From: an uncultured Collinsella sp.
Lineage (GTDB): Bacteria > Actinomycetota > Coriobacteriia > Coriobacteriales > Coriobacteriaceae
Reading direction: 5' to 3'
Assembly (NCBI GenBank): GCA_902494245.1
Contig: CABUSR010000054.1
Span: 1-10,219 of the forward strand
Length of the DNA: 10,219 nucleotides
In this document: one piece after another, positions 1 through 6,011 of the stretch
How positions within the stretch are numbered: position 1 is the first letter of the stretch
Layout of the letters: each line of letters begins with the position of its first letter
Notes under the pieces: generated by a model
The model's database searches: none
What the model was told of the DNA's origin: nothing
The model's input: the letters and a program-made list of their open reading frames with translations, nothing else
Position numbers and translations under genes: made by a program

Positions 1-80
1 CACGGGTCAAGATGCACTAGGCCTGGACGAAGTCCGGGCCCGCGCCTTTAGACGCGAGCCCGGGGCCCGTGGGTTATACC
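1..80. other. Unidentified structured segment at window edge
   Basis: No ORF is convincing here, but the sequence folds well. Positions 1-6 (CACGGG) can pair with 66-71 (CCCGTG). Inside, 20-28 pairs with 32-40 around a GAA loop, and 41-44 pairs with 53-56. This makes a compact multi-branched fold directly before a hairpin at 90-112. It could be the 3' end of a structured RNA or leader that begins before the window. No tRNA, tmRNA or known riboswitch signature was recognised. The fold may extend left of position 1, so its true outline is unknown. Confidence 0.3.
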
Positions 81-89
81 CTAAGAGCA

Positions 90-112
90 AACCACCCTTT
101 TTAAGGGTGGTT
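90..112. terminator. Perfect 10-bp hairpin, possible terminator
   Basis: AACCACCCTT (90-99) and AAGGGTGGTT (103-112) form a perfect stem with a TTT loop. There is only a short, interrupted T-run after it on the + strand (TTCTGATT), so it is a weak intrinsic terminator at best. Its place just after the folded segment 1-71 suggests it ends whatever transcript enters from the left. Confidence 0.45.
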
Positions 113-140
113 CTGATTGGCTAAATTATTCCGACGTTAA

Positions 141-404
141 CACTATGTACTGCAGACGGTCGCTTACTCGTTATTTGCTCCAATTAAATACTCAATTTTT
201 CAAAATGCTGTCGATTCTTCGATGCGCTGTTCACTGATTTCGGTCCAAAGCCAGATGGTGGCGGTGGGTGCCATCCTTTTCTATCTGTTCAATGCTGCGT
301 TGAGCAGCATCGCGGGCATTCGAGTCATATTGCTTGTAGCGCTCGGGATATCTTCTTTGGTGTATATCCCCGCGCTCTTTCGTCTTACAAGTCAAAGGCC
401 ATGA
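141..404 (+). pseudogene. 3' remnant of an MFS-type transporter gene
   Basis: The frame is open from just after a TAA at 138-140 to a TGA at 402-404 (87 codons), with no start codon near its beginning. The first ATG in frame, at 222, has no ribosome binding site. The translation has the character of the last two membrane segments of a major facilitator transporter: YSLFAPIKYSIFQNAVDSS, then RCSLISVQSQ, then a segment around VGAILFYLFNAALSS and a final one around VILLVALGISSLVYIPALF, ending RLTSQRP. The RxxLISVQS element before the last helices resembles the RATLLS-type loop seen in many MFS drug exporters. The body of the gene is missing. The stretch is visibly A/T-richer than its neighbours, as expected of decaying or acquired DNA. 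An alternative is a 60-residue membrane peptide starting at 222; the coding-like sequence upstream of that ATG argues against it. Confidence 0.55.
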
Positions 405-437
405 GTATTTGGGCACCGATAACTTATATATCAACGC

Positions 438-471
438 AATAAACCCGAGCGCGAGGGCGTTTGGGTTTATT
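438..471 (+). promoter_or_regulatory. 15-bp hairpin upstream of ackA1
   Basis: Positions 438-452 pair with 457-471 around a GAGG loop. The stem has AATAAACCC/GGGTTTATT at its base and some G-U pairs above. It ends 53 nt before the ackA1 ATG. It could terminate transcription of the transporter remnant, although the tail (ATTGAAGTG) is not a T-run, or it could be a leader element of ackA1. A hairpin with the same base (AATAAACCCG...) sits at the same distance before pta. Confidence 0.45.
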
Positions 472-524
472 ATTGAAGTGTATGTAACCTGGCGGCGCCA
501 CACCGCCTGTTAGTAGGGAGACAC

Positions 525-1703
525 ATGAACGTTCTGGTCGTCAACGCAGGATCTTCGACGCTTAAGTATCAGGTCATCGATACCAAGTCCCACAAGGTGT
601 CCGCAAAGGGCTCCTGCGAGCGCGTCTGCTTTACCGGCGGTACCTTCACCCACGCTGCCAACGGTTCCAAGAAGGTGACCGAGAACATCGAGTTCCCCGA
701 CCACAAGGTCGCCATCGAGGTCGTCCTGAAGGACCTCGAGGCCAACGGCGTCAAGATCGAGGGCATCGGCCACCGTATCGTTCAGGGCGGTTGGTACTTT
801 GGCGATTCCTCCCTCGTCGACGAGGACGTCCTCGCCAAGATCCGCGAGGTCGCTCCGCTGGCGCCGCTGCACAACAACCCCGAGGCCAACGTTATCGAGT
901 ACTGCCTGGAGCAGTATCCCGACCTGCCCAACGTCACGGTCTACGACACTGCTTTCCACTTCAATATGCCCGAGGTCGCCAAGACCTACGCCCTGCCCAA
1001 GGACGTCTGCGACAAGCTGCACATCCGTAAGTACGGCGCCCACGGCACCAGCTACCGTTACATCTCCAAGAAGGTCGCCGAGATGACCAACGGCGAGGCT
1101 CGCAAGGTCGTCGTGTGCCATATCGGCTCCGGTGCTTCCCTGTGCGCCATCGAGGACGGCAAGTGCATGGACACCACCATGGGTCTCACCCCGCTCGACG
1201 GCGTCATGATGGGAACTCGCTGCGGCTCTATCGACCCGGCTACCGTGTGCTACCTGCAGCGCGAGGGTGGCTACACCTTCGACGAGGTCGACGAGATGAT
1301 GAACAAGAAGTCCGGCCTTTTGGCTGTGACCGGCGGCAAGACCAACGACTGCCGCAACGTCGAGGAGCTCGCCGCCGCTGGTGACCCCGATGCTCAGCTC
1401 GCCTTCGACATGTTTGTCTACAAGATTGCCGCTAAGGCAGCCGAGATGGCTACTTCTATGTGCGGTATGGACACCCTGGTCTTTACTGCCGGCATCGGCG
1501 AGCACGCTCCGGCTGTCCGCGCTGGCGTGGCCGACCGTCTGGCCTTTATGGGCGTCAAGATGGATCATGCCCGCAACGCCCTGCGTGGCGACGGCGCTTG
1601 GTGCCTGTCTGCCAAGGATTCCAAGGTCAAGATTTTCGTCATCCCCACGGACGAGGAGTTCATGATCGCCTCCGACGTCGAGCGCATCGTCAACGGCAAG
1701 TAA
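525..1703 (+). CDS. ackA: Acetate kinase, divergent copy 1
   Basis: Acetate kinase (ATP + acetate <-> ADP + acetyl phosphate) of the ASKHA fold, 392 residues, normal for the family; cytosolic. Visible motifs are VVNAGSSTLK (5-14), GHRIVQGGW (82-90) with the substrate Arg 84, D141 in VYDTAF, H173 in YGAHGTS, H199 in CHIGSGAS, R232 in MMGTRCG, TAGIGE (321-326) and E377 in PTDEE. These match the R91, D148, H180, H208, R241 and E384 positions of the Methanosarcina enzyme by motif alignment. The ATG follows GGGAG with good spacing. Copy 2 lies 164 bp downstream and pta is convergent. Odd points: Tyr177 stands where copy 2 has His, Ser202 where copy 2 has the usual Asn, His327 in GIGEH where GIGEN is usual, and GGK at 270-272 replaces the usual GVS/GIS loop. 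The enzyme is probably active, but substrate or nucleotide preference may have shifted. Confidence 0.95.
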   Translation: MNVLVVNAGSSTLKYQVIDTKSHKVSAKGSCERVCFTGGTFTHAANGSKKVTENIEFPDHKVAIEVVLKDLEANGVKIEGIGHRIVQGGWYFGDSSLVDEDVLAKIREVAPLAPLHNNPEANVIEYCLEQYPDLPNVTVYDTAFHFNMPEVAKTYALPKDVCDKLHIRKYGAHGTSYRYISKKVAEMTNGEARKVVVCHIGSGASLCAIEDGKCMDTTMGLTPLDGVMMGTRCGSIDPATVCYLQREGGYTFDEVDEMMNKKSGLLAVTGGKTNDCRNVEELAAAGDPDAQLAFDMFVYKIAAKAAEMATSMCGMDTLVFTAGIGEHAPAVRAGVADRLAFMGVKMDHARNALRGDGAWCLSAKDSKVKIFVIPTDEEFMIASDVERIVNGK

Positions 1704-1714
1704 TTGCAAAAGGG

Positions 1715-1753
1715 GAGGGGCTGGACGACCGAGCGCCGTTCGGCCCCTCTTTT
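1715..1753 (+). terminator. Intrinsic terminator after ackA1
   Basis: A 13-bp stem with two G-U pairs forms between 1715-1727 and 1737-1749 (outer GAGGGGC/GCCCCTC). It is followed by TTTT at 1750-1753 and starts 11 nt after the ackA1 stop. It should separate ackA1 from ackA2, so the second copy probably has its own promoter. Confidence 0.8.
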
Positions 1754-1784
1754 GTGTTCGTTGGGCGATATGCCTGATAGCTAT

Positions 1785-1815
1785 TTATCAAGTTGTGATA
1801 ACTTCTTATTAAAAT
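1785..1815 (+). promoter_or_regulatory. Putative ackA2 promoter with operator-like dyad
   Basis: TTATCA (1785-1790) and TGATAA (1796-1801) form a 6-5-6 inverted repeat. AAGTT/AACTT (1790-1794 and 1800-1804) is a second, shorter symmetry in the same place. Just downstream lie TATTAA (1807-1812) and TAAAAT (1810-1815), the only -10-like boxes between the ackA1 terminator and ackA2; TTATCA could act as a poor -35. The dyad would then overlap the -35 and could bind a regulator. No specific regulator is recognised. Confidence 0.35.
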
Positions 1816-1867
1816 GCGGCCGCCTTAAGGGGTCTGCGTCGACCGTATTGCACTGCAAAGGAGTCTC

Positions 1868-3046
1868 ATGAACGTACTTGTTGTTAACGCCGGCAGCTCA
1901 AGCCTCAAATATCAGCTTTTGGATACCGATACTCGCGAGGTTTTCGCCAAGGGCAACTGCGAACGTATCGGTTCGGACATGGGCATCTTTGGCCACTCCG
2001 AGAACGGTGGCGCCAAGCAGACCGAGGAGGTCCCCTTCCCGGATCATCGTTCGGCTATCGCGCGTGTGCTCGAGGAGCTCGAGAAGACCGACTTTACGAT
2101 CGATGGCATCGGCCACCGTATCGTTCAGGGTGGCTGGCACTTCGATGATTCCGCGGTCGTCGACGACGAGGTCATGGCTAAGATTCTCGAGGTGGCCCCG
2201 CTCGCCCCGCTGCACAATTACGGCGAGGCCGCAGCAATCGAGTATTGCCGCGAGAAGTATCCGGAGCTGCCCAACGTCGCCGTCTTCGATACCTCGTTCC
2301 ACATGACCATGCCCGAGGTCGCCTACACCTACGCGCTGCCCAAGGACGTGTGCGATAAGTACCACGTGCGCAAGTACGGTGCCCACGGCACGAGCCACCG
2401 CTATGAGTGGATGATGGCCAAGGAGATCCTGGGCTCGCGCTGCCACCGTCTGCTTTCGTGCCATCTGGGCAACGGCGCTTCGCTCGCCGCCATCGAGGAC
2501 GGCGTGTGCCGCGATACCACGATGGGCCTCACGCCGCTCGACGGCCTGATGATGGGTACCCGTTGCGGTTCCATCGACCCGGCCACCGTGTGCTACCTGC
2601 AGCGCGAGGGCGGATACAGTTACCAGGAAGTCGACGACATGATGAACAAGCAGTCTGGTCTGCTTGCCATTTCGGGCATCTCCAACGACGCCCGCGACAT
2701 TCGCACGCGCGCCTCCGAGGGAGATGAGCGCTGCCTGCTCGCCTTCGATATGTTCGCCTATAAGGCTATGCAGCAGGCCGGCTCCATGATCGCTTCTATG
2801 GCGGGCGTGGATACCATTACCTTCACTGCCGGCATCGGCGAGAACGACTGGTCGATCCGCAAGGCCTTCTGCGACTGCTTTGAGTGGCTGGGCGTGCGCA
2901 TCGACAACAACAAGAACCGCGAGGCTGTGGGCAACGGCCCACAGGTCATCAGTGCTGCCGGTTCCGCCGTCACGGTCATGGTCATCCCCACCGACGAGGA
3001 ATACATGATCGCCCACGACGTCGAGCGCCTGACCAAGAACAACTAA
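1868..3046 (+). CDS. ackA: Acetate kinase, canonical copy 2
   Basis: A second full-length acetate kinase of 392 residues, clearly paralogous to the gene before it (the first eleven residues match and long blocks are shared, such as LPKDVCDK and DTTMGLTPLDG). The active-site set is canonical: R84, D141, H173 with H177 (GAHGTSHRY), H199 with N202 (CHLGNGAS), R232 (GTRCGSIDP), AGIGEN (321-326) and E377 (PTDEE). Both copies read GTRCGSIDP where many acetate kinases have GTRSGDIDP; the Arg is kept. An AAAGGAG ribosome binding site precedes the ATG. The gene has its own upstream AT-rich region and its own terminator, so it is probably a separate transcription unit. It most likely performs the main acetate/ATP step with the convergent pta. 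Confidence 0.96.
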   Translation: MNVLVVNAGSSSLKYQLLDTDTREVFAKGNCERIGSDMGIFGHSENGGAKQTEEVPFPDHRSAIARVLEELEKTDFTIDGIGHRIVQGGWHFDDSAVVDDEVMAKILEVAPLAPLHNYGEAAAIEYCREKYPELPNVAVFDTSFHMTMPEVAYTYALPKDVCDKYHVRKYGAHGTSHRYEWMMAKEILGSRCHRLLSCHLGNGASLAAIEDGVCRDTTMGLTPLDGLMMGTRCGSIDPATVCYLQREGGYSYQEVDDMMNKQSGLLAISGISNDARDIRTRASEGDERCLLAFDMFAYKAMQQAGSMIASMAGVDTITFTAGIGENDWSIRKAFCDCFEWLGVRIDNNKNREAVGNGPQVISAAGSAVTVMVIPTDEEYMIAHDVERLTKNN

Positions 3047-3070
3047 CGCGCGCATTTGCAAGTAAACGAA

Positions 3071-3104
3071 AGGCCTCCAGAGCAACAGCTCCGGAGGCCT
3101 TTTT
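3071..3104 (+). terminator. Intrinsic terminator after ackA2
   Basis: AGGCCTCC (3071-3078) pairs with GGAGGCCT (3093-3100). An inner GAGC/GCTC stem and an AACA loop complete the hairpin, and a T-run follows (3099-3104 reads CTTTTT). This is a classical Rho-independent terminator 24 nt past the ackA2 stop. Confidence 0.9.
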
Positions 3105-3119
3105 ACTAGCAGGTGGACG

Positions 3120-3310
3120 GCGGAAACCCCATCCCATTTCGAGCGCAAATACTGGGACACGCTTTCCGGTTGAGGCACGTTGCGGAAAGTGCGACCCACA
3201 ATAAAGCAAAATTTCGTCCCAAAGTTTCCCAAACAGGCCCCAAGCGGAAGCCACATCCCACAATCCGCCTCCAAACTGGGATGTAGTTTCCGGCACAACA
3301 ACCGCCGAAG
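3120..3310. repeat. Three degenerate 62-bp tandem repeats with internal dyads
   Basis: GCGGAAA/G starts at 3120, 3182 and 3244, exactly 62 bp apart, and a partial fourth start (GCCGAAG) is at 3304. TTTCC recurs at 3163, 3225 and 3287 with the same phase. Units 1 and 3 share CATCCCA...TGGGA...TTTCCGG. In unit 3 the arms 3246-3260 and 3277-3291 pair over 15 bp with one mismatch around a 16-nt loop. Units 1 and 2 keep the outer GGAAA/TTTCC arms and the 16-nt loop length but have lost part of the stem. A 62-bp period is not a multiple of three, so this is not a protein repeat. No gene is seen in it. Confidence 0.65.
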
Positions 3311-3458
3311 CCCACCGGCCTTTCAATCTCCAAAGTGATCATCATCAGCAACGCCTGCGCTCCCAGCAACGGCACCCATCCATTCAGATTTTCAGCTCCA
3401 GCTCGTAGCCAAGCCGCCGTCCACCCCGGATTCTCTGATTGCTACGTGGCGGCAGGGA
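3311..3458. other. Intergenic stretch with no recognised feature
   Basis: Between the 62-bp repeats and the nested palindrome I see no ribosome binding site, no coding frame with family character and no strong hairpin. Short open frames that cross it also run through the flanking repeats and look accidental. Confidence 0.5.
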
Positions 3459-3577
3459 CCCTACAGGGTAAAGCTCTGAAAATATTCCGCAGGACGCATG
3501 AAACCCCCGCCGCACGAAGTGCGCAGCGGGGGTTTCATGCATGTCCGAGGACGTTTTCAGAGCTTTACCCTGTAGGG
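3459..3577 (-). repeat. Nested palindromic element 1, after pta
   Basis: The outer arms 3459-3482 and 3554-3577 are perfect 24-bp inverted repeats beginning CCCTACAGGG and ending CTCTGAAAA. An inner perfect stem, 3496-3510 with 3526-3540 (GCATGAAACCCCCGC), carries an apical CGCAC/GTGCG hairpin (3511-3515/3519-3523). Between arm and stem lie TTCCGCA (3485-3491) and AGGAC (3548-3552), boxes also found in the elements at 7058 and 7260. It begins 19 nt past the pta stop, in the same orientation relative to its gene as those two. The inner stem could terminate pta transcripts, but there is no T-run after it. No transposase is nearby. Confidence 0.75.
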
Positions 3578-3596
3578 CCCCGAGGGGATAAGTCCG

Positions 3597-4577
3597 CTAC
3601 TCAGCCATCTGAGCCTGGACGGCGGTGATGGCCACGACACCCACGATGTCGTCGGCAGAGCAGCCGCGCGACAGGTCGTTGACCGGCTTGGCGATGCCCT
3701 GCAGGATGGGGCCGTAGGCGTCAGCGCCGGCGAAGCGCTGGACCAGCTTGTAGCCGATGTTGCCGGCCTCGAGGTCGGGGAACACGAGCACGTTGGCCTT
3801 ACCGGCGACGGAGGAGCCGGGAGCCTTGAGCTGGGCGACGGTGGGGACGATAGCGGCATCGAGCTGCAGGTCGCCGTCGATGGCGAGCTCGGGAGCCTTC
3901 TCCTTGCAGAACTTCACAGCCTCCTGGACCTTCTTGGCGACCTCGCCACCGGCGGAGCCCATGGTGGAGTAGGAGAGCATGGCCACGTGCGGCTCAACAT
4001 TGCCCATGAAGGTGGACCAGGAGTGGGCCGAGGCGATGGCGATCTCGGAGAGCTCGTCGGAGGACGGGTTGATGTTGAGGCCGCAGTCGGCGAAGATCAG
4101 CGTGCCGTCGGTACCGAACTGCGGGGTGTCGGTGCACATCACGAAGAAGGCCGAGACCAGCTTGGTGCCCGGGGCGGTCTTGAGGATCTGCAGCGCGGGG
4201 CGCAGGGTGTCGGCGGTGGAGTGGCAGGCGCCGGAGACCAGGCCGTCGGCGTCGCCCATCTTGACCATCATGGTGCCAAAATAGGTGGCGTCCATCACCT
4301 GGGCGCGAGCCTGCTCGATGGTGACACCCTTCTTGGCGCGGAGCTCGGCAAACTTCTGCGCGTACTCCTCGTGCTTCTCGGCATTGCGCGGGTCGATGAC
4401 GGTAGCGCCGGGAACGTCGATCTCGTCGGGGTTGCCCAGGATGACGATCTTTGCCAGGCCCTCCTCGATGATCTTGGTGGCGGCGACGATGGTGCGCGGG
4501 TCCTCGCCCTCGGGCAGGACGATGGTCTTAAGGTCGGCCTTGGCGGCAGACTTCATACGGTTTAGGAAATCGCTCAT
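3597..4577 (-). CDS. pta: Phosphate acetyltransferase
   Basis: Phosphotransacetylase (acetyl-CoA + Pi <-> acetyl phosphate + CoA), 326 residues, the short single-domain form; cytosolic. Visible features are KTIVLPEGEDPRT (17-29), the DGLVSGACHSTADTLRPAL block (111-129), FADCGLNINPSSDEL (162-176), YSTMGSAGG (203-211), VAGKANVLVFPDLEAGNIGYK near 247-267, and DLSRGCSADD (291-300). In that last block S293, R294 and D300 correspond to the catalytic-region S309, R310 and D316 of the Methanosarcina enzyme. The ATG follows AAGGAGTAAC. It converges on the two acetate kinases, completing the acetate pathway, but is a separate transcription unit. It is probably transcribed from the divergent promoter region at 4705-4730, leaving a leader of about 120 nt that contains a hairpin (4630-4652). 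Confidence 0.96.
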   Translation of the reverse strand: MSDFLNRMKSAAKADLKTIVLPEGEDPRTIVAATKIIEEGLAKIVILGNPDEIDVPGATVIDPRNAEKHEEYAQKFAELRAKKGVTIEQARAQVMDATYFGTMMVKMGDADGLVSGACHSTADTLRPALQILKTAPGTKLVSAFFVMCTDTPQFGTDGTLIFADCGLNINPSSDELSEIAIASAHSWSTFMGNVEPHVAMLSYSTMGSAGGEVAKKVQEAVKFCKEKAPELAIDGDLQLDAAIVPTVAQLKAPGSSVAGKANVLVFPDLEAGNIGYKLVQRFAGADAYGPILQGIAKPVNDLSRGCSADDIVGVVAITAVQAQMAE

Positions 4578-4629
4578 GTTACTCCTTACAAGCGTTTCGC
4601 TAAGCTCCAGGCGCCCGGCTGTACACGAA

Positions 4630-4652
4630 TAAACCCGCTGCTAGCGGGTTTA
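4630..4652 (-). promoter_or_regulatory. Hairpin in the pta leader
   Basis: TAAACCCGCT (4630-4639) and AGCGGGTTTA (4643-4652) form a perfect 10-bp stem with a 3-nt loop, ending 52 nt before the pta ATG. On the pta strand there is no T-run after it. Its base sequence and distance from the start codon match the hairpin ahead of ackA1, suggesting a shared leader element rather than a plain terminator. Confidence 0.45.
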
Positions 4653-4704
4653 CCTTTCAATAATGTACGCCGCGGTGCTTGAGCTTTCCTTGTGTGGCAA
4701 GCTC

Positions 4705-4730
4705 ATTATAGGACGCATTAGCGCTATAAT
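4705..4730. promoter_or_regulatory. Divergent pta/glf promoter with mirrored -10 boxes
   Basis: ATTATAG (4705-4711) and CTATAAT (4724-4730) are mirror copies. Read outward, each strand therefore has a perfect TATAAT: - strand toward pta, + strand toward glf. CGC/GCG (4714-4716 and 4721-4723) extends the symmetry inside. Neither has a good -35 at the usual spacing, and each -35 region would overlap the other -10, so the two promoters may compete or need an activator. Confidence 0.45.
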
Positions 4731-4746
4731 CGCTCTGATAAATATG

Positions 4747-4765
4747 TCTCGAAGAATGTTCGAGA
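4747..4765 (+). promoter_or_regulatory. Short dyad in the glf leader
   Basis: TCTCGAA (4747-4753) and TTCGAGA (4759-4765) are inverted repeats around GAATG. The dyad lies about 17-35 nt downstream of the putative + strand -10 box and 43 nt before the glf ATG. It could be an operator or a small leader hairpin. Confidence 0.35.
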
Positions 4766-4808
4766 AAAGCCCAGCTAACGAGCCCGTGGCTTTTGACAAG
4801 GAGTATCG

Positions 4809-6011
4809 ATGCAGATTACCTCAGGCCTGCCTGAAGGCTTTAATGCCGGTGCGTACGACATGATCGTTGTCGGCGCCGGTTATGCCGGTGCCGTTTGCGC
4901 CCGCCGTCTTGCCGAAACTATCGGCTATCGTGTTGCCGTTTTGGAACGCCGTAGCCACATTGCGGGCAATGCCTTCGACTGCACTGACGAGGCGGGAATC
5001 CTGGTCCACGAGTATGGTCCGCACATCTACCATACCTTTAACGAGCGCGTCCACAATTTCCTGTCGCGCTTTACCAAGTGGACGGACTACCAGCACAAGG
5101 TGCTCGCCAACATCAACGGTACCCTTATGCCCGTGCCCTTTAACCATGCGAGCCTCAAGCTCGCCTTTGGCGATGAGCGCGGCGAGGAGCTGTATCAGAA
5201 GCTCGTGGAGACCTTTGGCAAGGACGTCAAGGTCCCCATCATGGAGCTGCGCAAGAAGAACGACCCGGATCTTGCCGAGGTCGCCGATTACGTCTACGAG
5301 AACGTCTTTTTGCATTACACCATGAAGCAGTGGGGCCAGACGCCCGATCAGATCGACCCCTCGATCACCGGCCGCGTCCCCGTCTTTGTGGGCGATGACG
5401 ATCGCTACTTCCCGCAGGCTCCTTTCCAGGGCATGCCGCAGGACGGCTATACCGCGCTGTTCGAGCATATGCTCGATCACGATCTGATTGATGTGTTCTG
5501 CGACGTGGACGCCCGCGACCTCTTCGAGATCGACGAGACCACCGTCAAGATCGACGGCAAGGTCTATGGTGGCGAGATCGTCTACACCGGTCCACTCGAC
5601 GAGCTGTTCAACCTCGACCTAGGCGCGCTGCCGTACCGCACGCTCGATATGAAGTTCGAGACGCTCGATATGGACCAGTTCCAGCCCGTGGGCACCGTCA
5701 ACTACACCACGAGTGAGGATTACACGCGTATCACCGAGTTCAAGAACATGACCGGTCAGGTTTTGCCCGGCAAGACCACCATCATGAAGGAGTACTCCAA
5801 GGCCTATACGCCCGGCTCGGGCGAGACGCCGTACTACGCTATCCTGGAGCCCGAGAACCGTGAGCTCTACGAGCGCTACCTTGAGCGCGTCCAGAACCTG
5901 ACGAACTTCCACCCGGTGGGTCGTCTGGCTGAGTACCGTTACTACGATATGGACGCCGTGACCAATTCCGCCCTCGATCTTTCGGATGAGATTATCGCCT
6001 GCCATGCATAA
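4809..6011 (+). CDS. glf: UDP-galactopyranose mutase
   Basis: FAD-dependent mutase interconverting UDP-galactopyranose and UDP-galactofuranose, the donor for galactofuranose in surface glycans; 400 residues, cytosolic. An N-terminal Rossmann motif (IVVGAGYAGAVCARRLAE, from residue 19; GAGYAG at 22-27), then an acidic VLERR, EYGPHIYHT (68-76), the KQWG/ITGRVPVF region, ITEFKNMTGQ, a PYYAI segment and the C-terminal GRLAEYRYYDMD block all fit Glf. The start was chosen because AAGGAG (4798-4803) sits 5 nt before the ATG; a later Met at residue 18 would leave no tail before the Rossmann strand and has no good ribosome binding site. It overlaps the following glycosyltransferase by 8 nt, so the two are probably translated from one mRNA. 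Confidence 0.95.
   Translation: MQITSGLPEGFNAGAYDMIVVGAGYAGAVCARRLAETIGYRVAVLERRSHIAGNAFDCTDEAGILVHEYGPHIYHTFNERVHNFLSRFTKWTDYQHKVLANINGTLMPVPFNHASLKLAFGDERGEELYQKLVETFGKDVKVPIMELRKKNDPDLAEVADYVYENVFLHYTMKQWGQTPDQIDPSITGRVPVFVGDDDRYFPQAPFQGMPQDGYTALFEHMLDHDLIDVFCDVDARDLFEIDETTVKIDGKVYGGEIVYTGPLDELFNLDLGALPYRTLDMKFETLDMDQFQPVGTVNYTTSEDYTRITEFKNMTGQVLPGKTTIMKEYSKAYTPGSGETPYYAILEPENRELYERYLERVQNLTNFHPVGRLAEYRYYDMDAVTNSALDLSDEIIACHA

Noticed and set aside
25..95. RNase P RNA, because GAAGTCCGGGC and AGAGCAAACC resemble its conserved boxes
   Set aside because: The boxes are too close together and a hairpin follows at once; the rest of the RNase P core is missing.
510..1709. Long - strand open frame (about 399 codons) opposite ackA1
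   Set aside because: It mirrors a clear acetate kinase gene. Its translation is low-complexity Val/Gly/Asp/Leu-rich, typical of the antisense of GC-rich codons, and has no family motifs.
1898..3301. Long - strand open frame (about 467 codons) opposite ackA2
   Set aside because: Same antisense artefact; it also runs through the ackA2 terminator and the 62-bp repeats.
3120..3310. CRISPR array
   Set aside because: Only three degenerate units; no identical short repeats with unique spacers and no cas genes.
3106..3375. - strand open frame of 89 codons over the 62-bp repeats
   Set aside because: No ribosome binding site, no family character, and the repeats change frame every unit because 62 is not a multiple of three.
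3459..3577. Insertion sequence with terminal repeats
   Set aside because: 119 bp cannot encode a transposase and no clear target-site duplication flanks it; kept as a non-autonomous or structural element.
4793..4798. TTGACA as a -35 box before glf
   Set aside because: It overlaps the glf ribosome binding site and has no -10 box at proper spacing; any transcript would start inside the gene.
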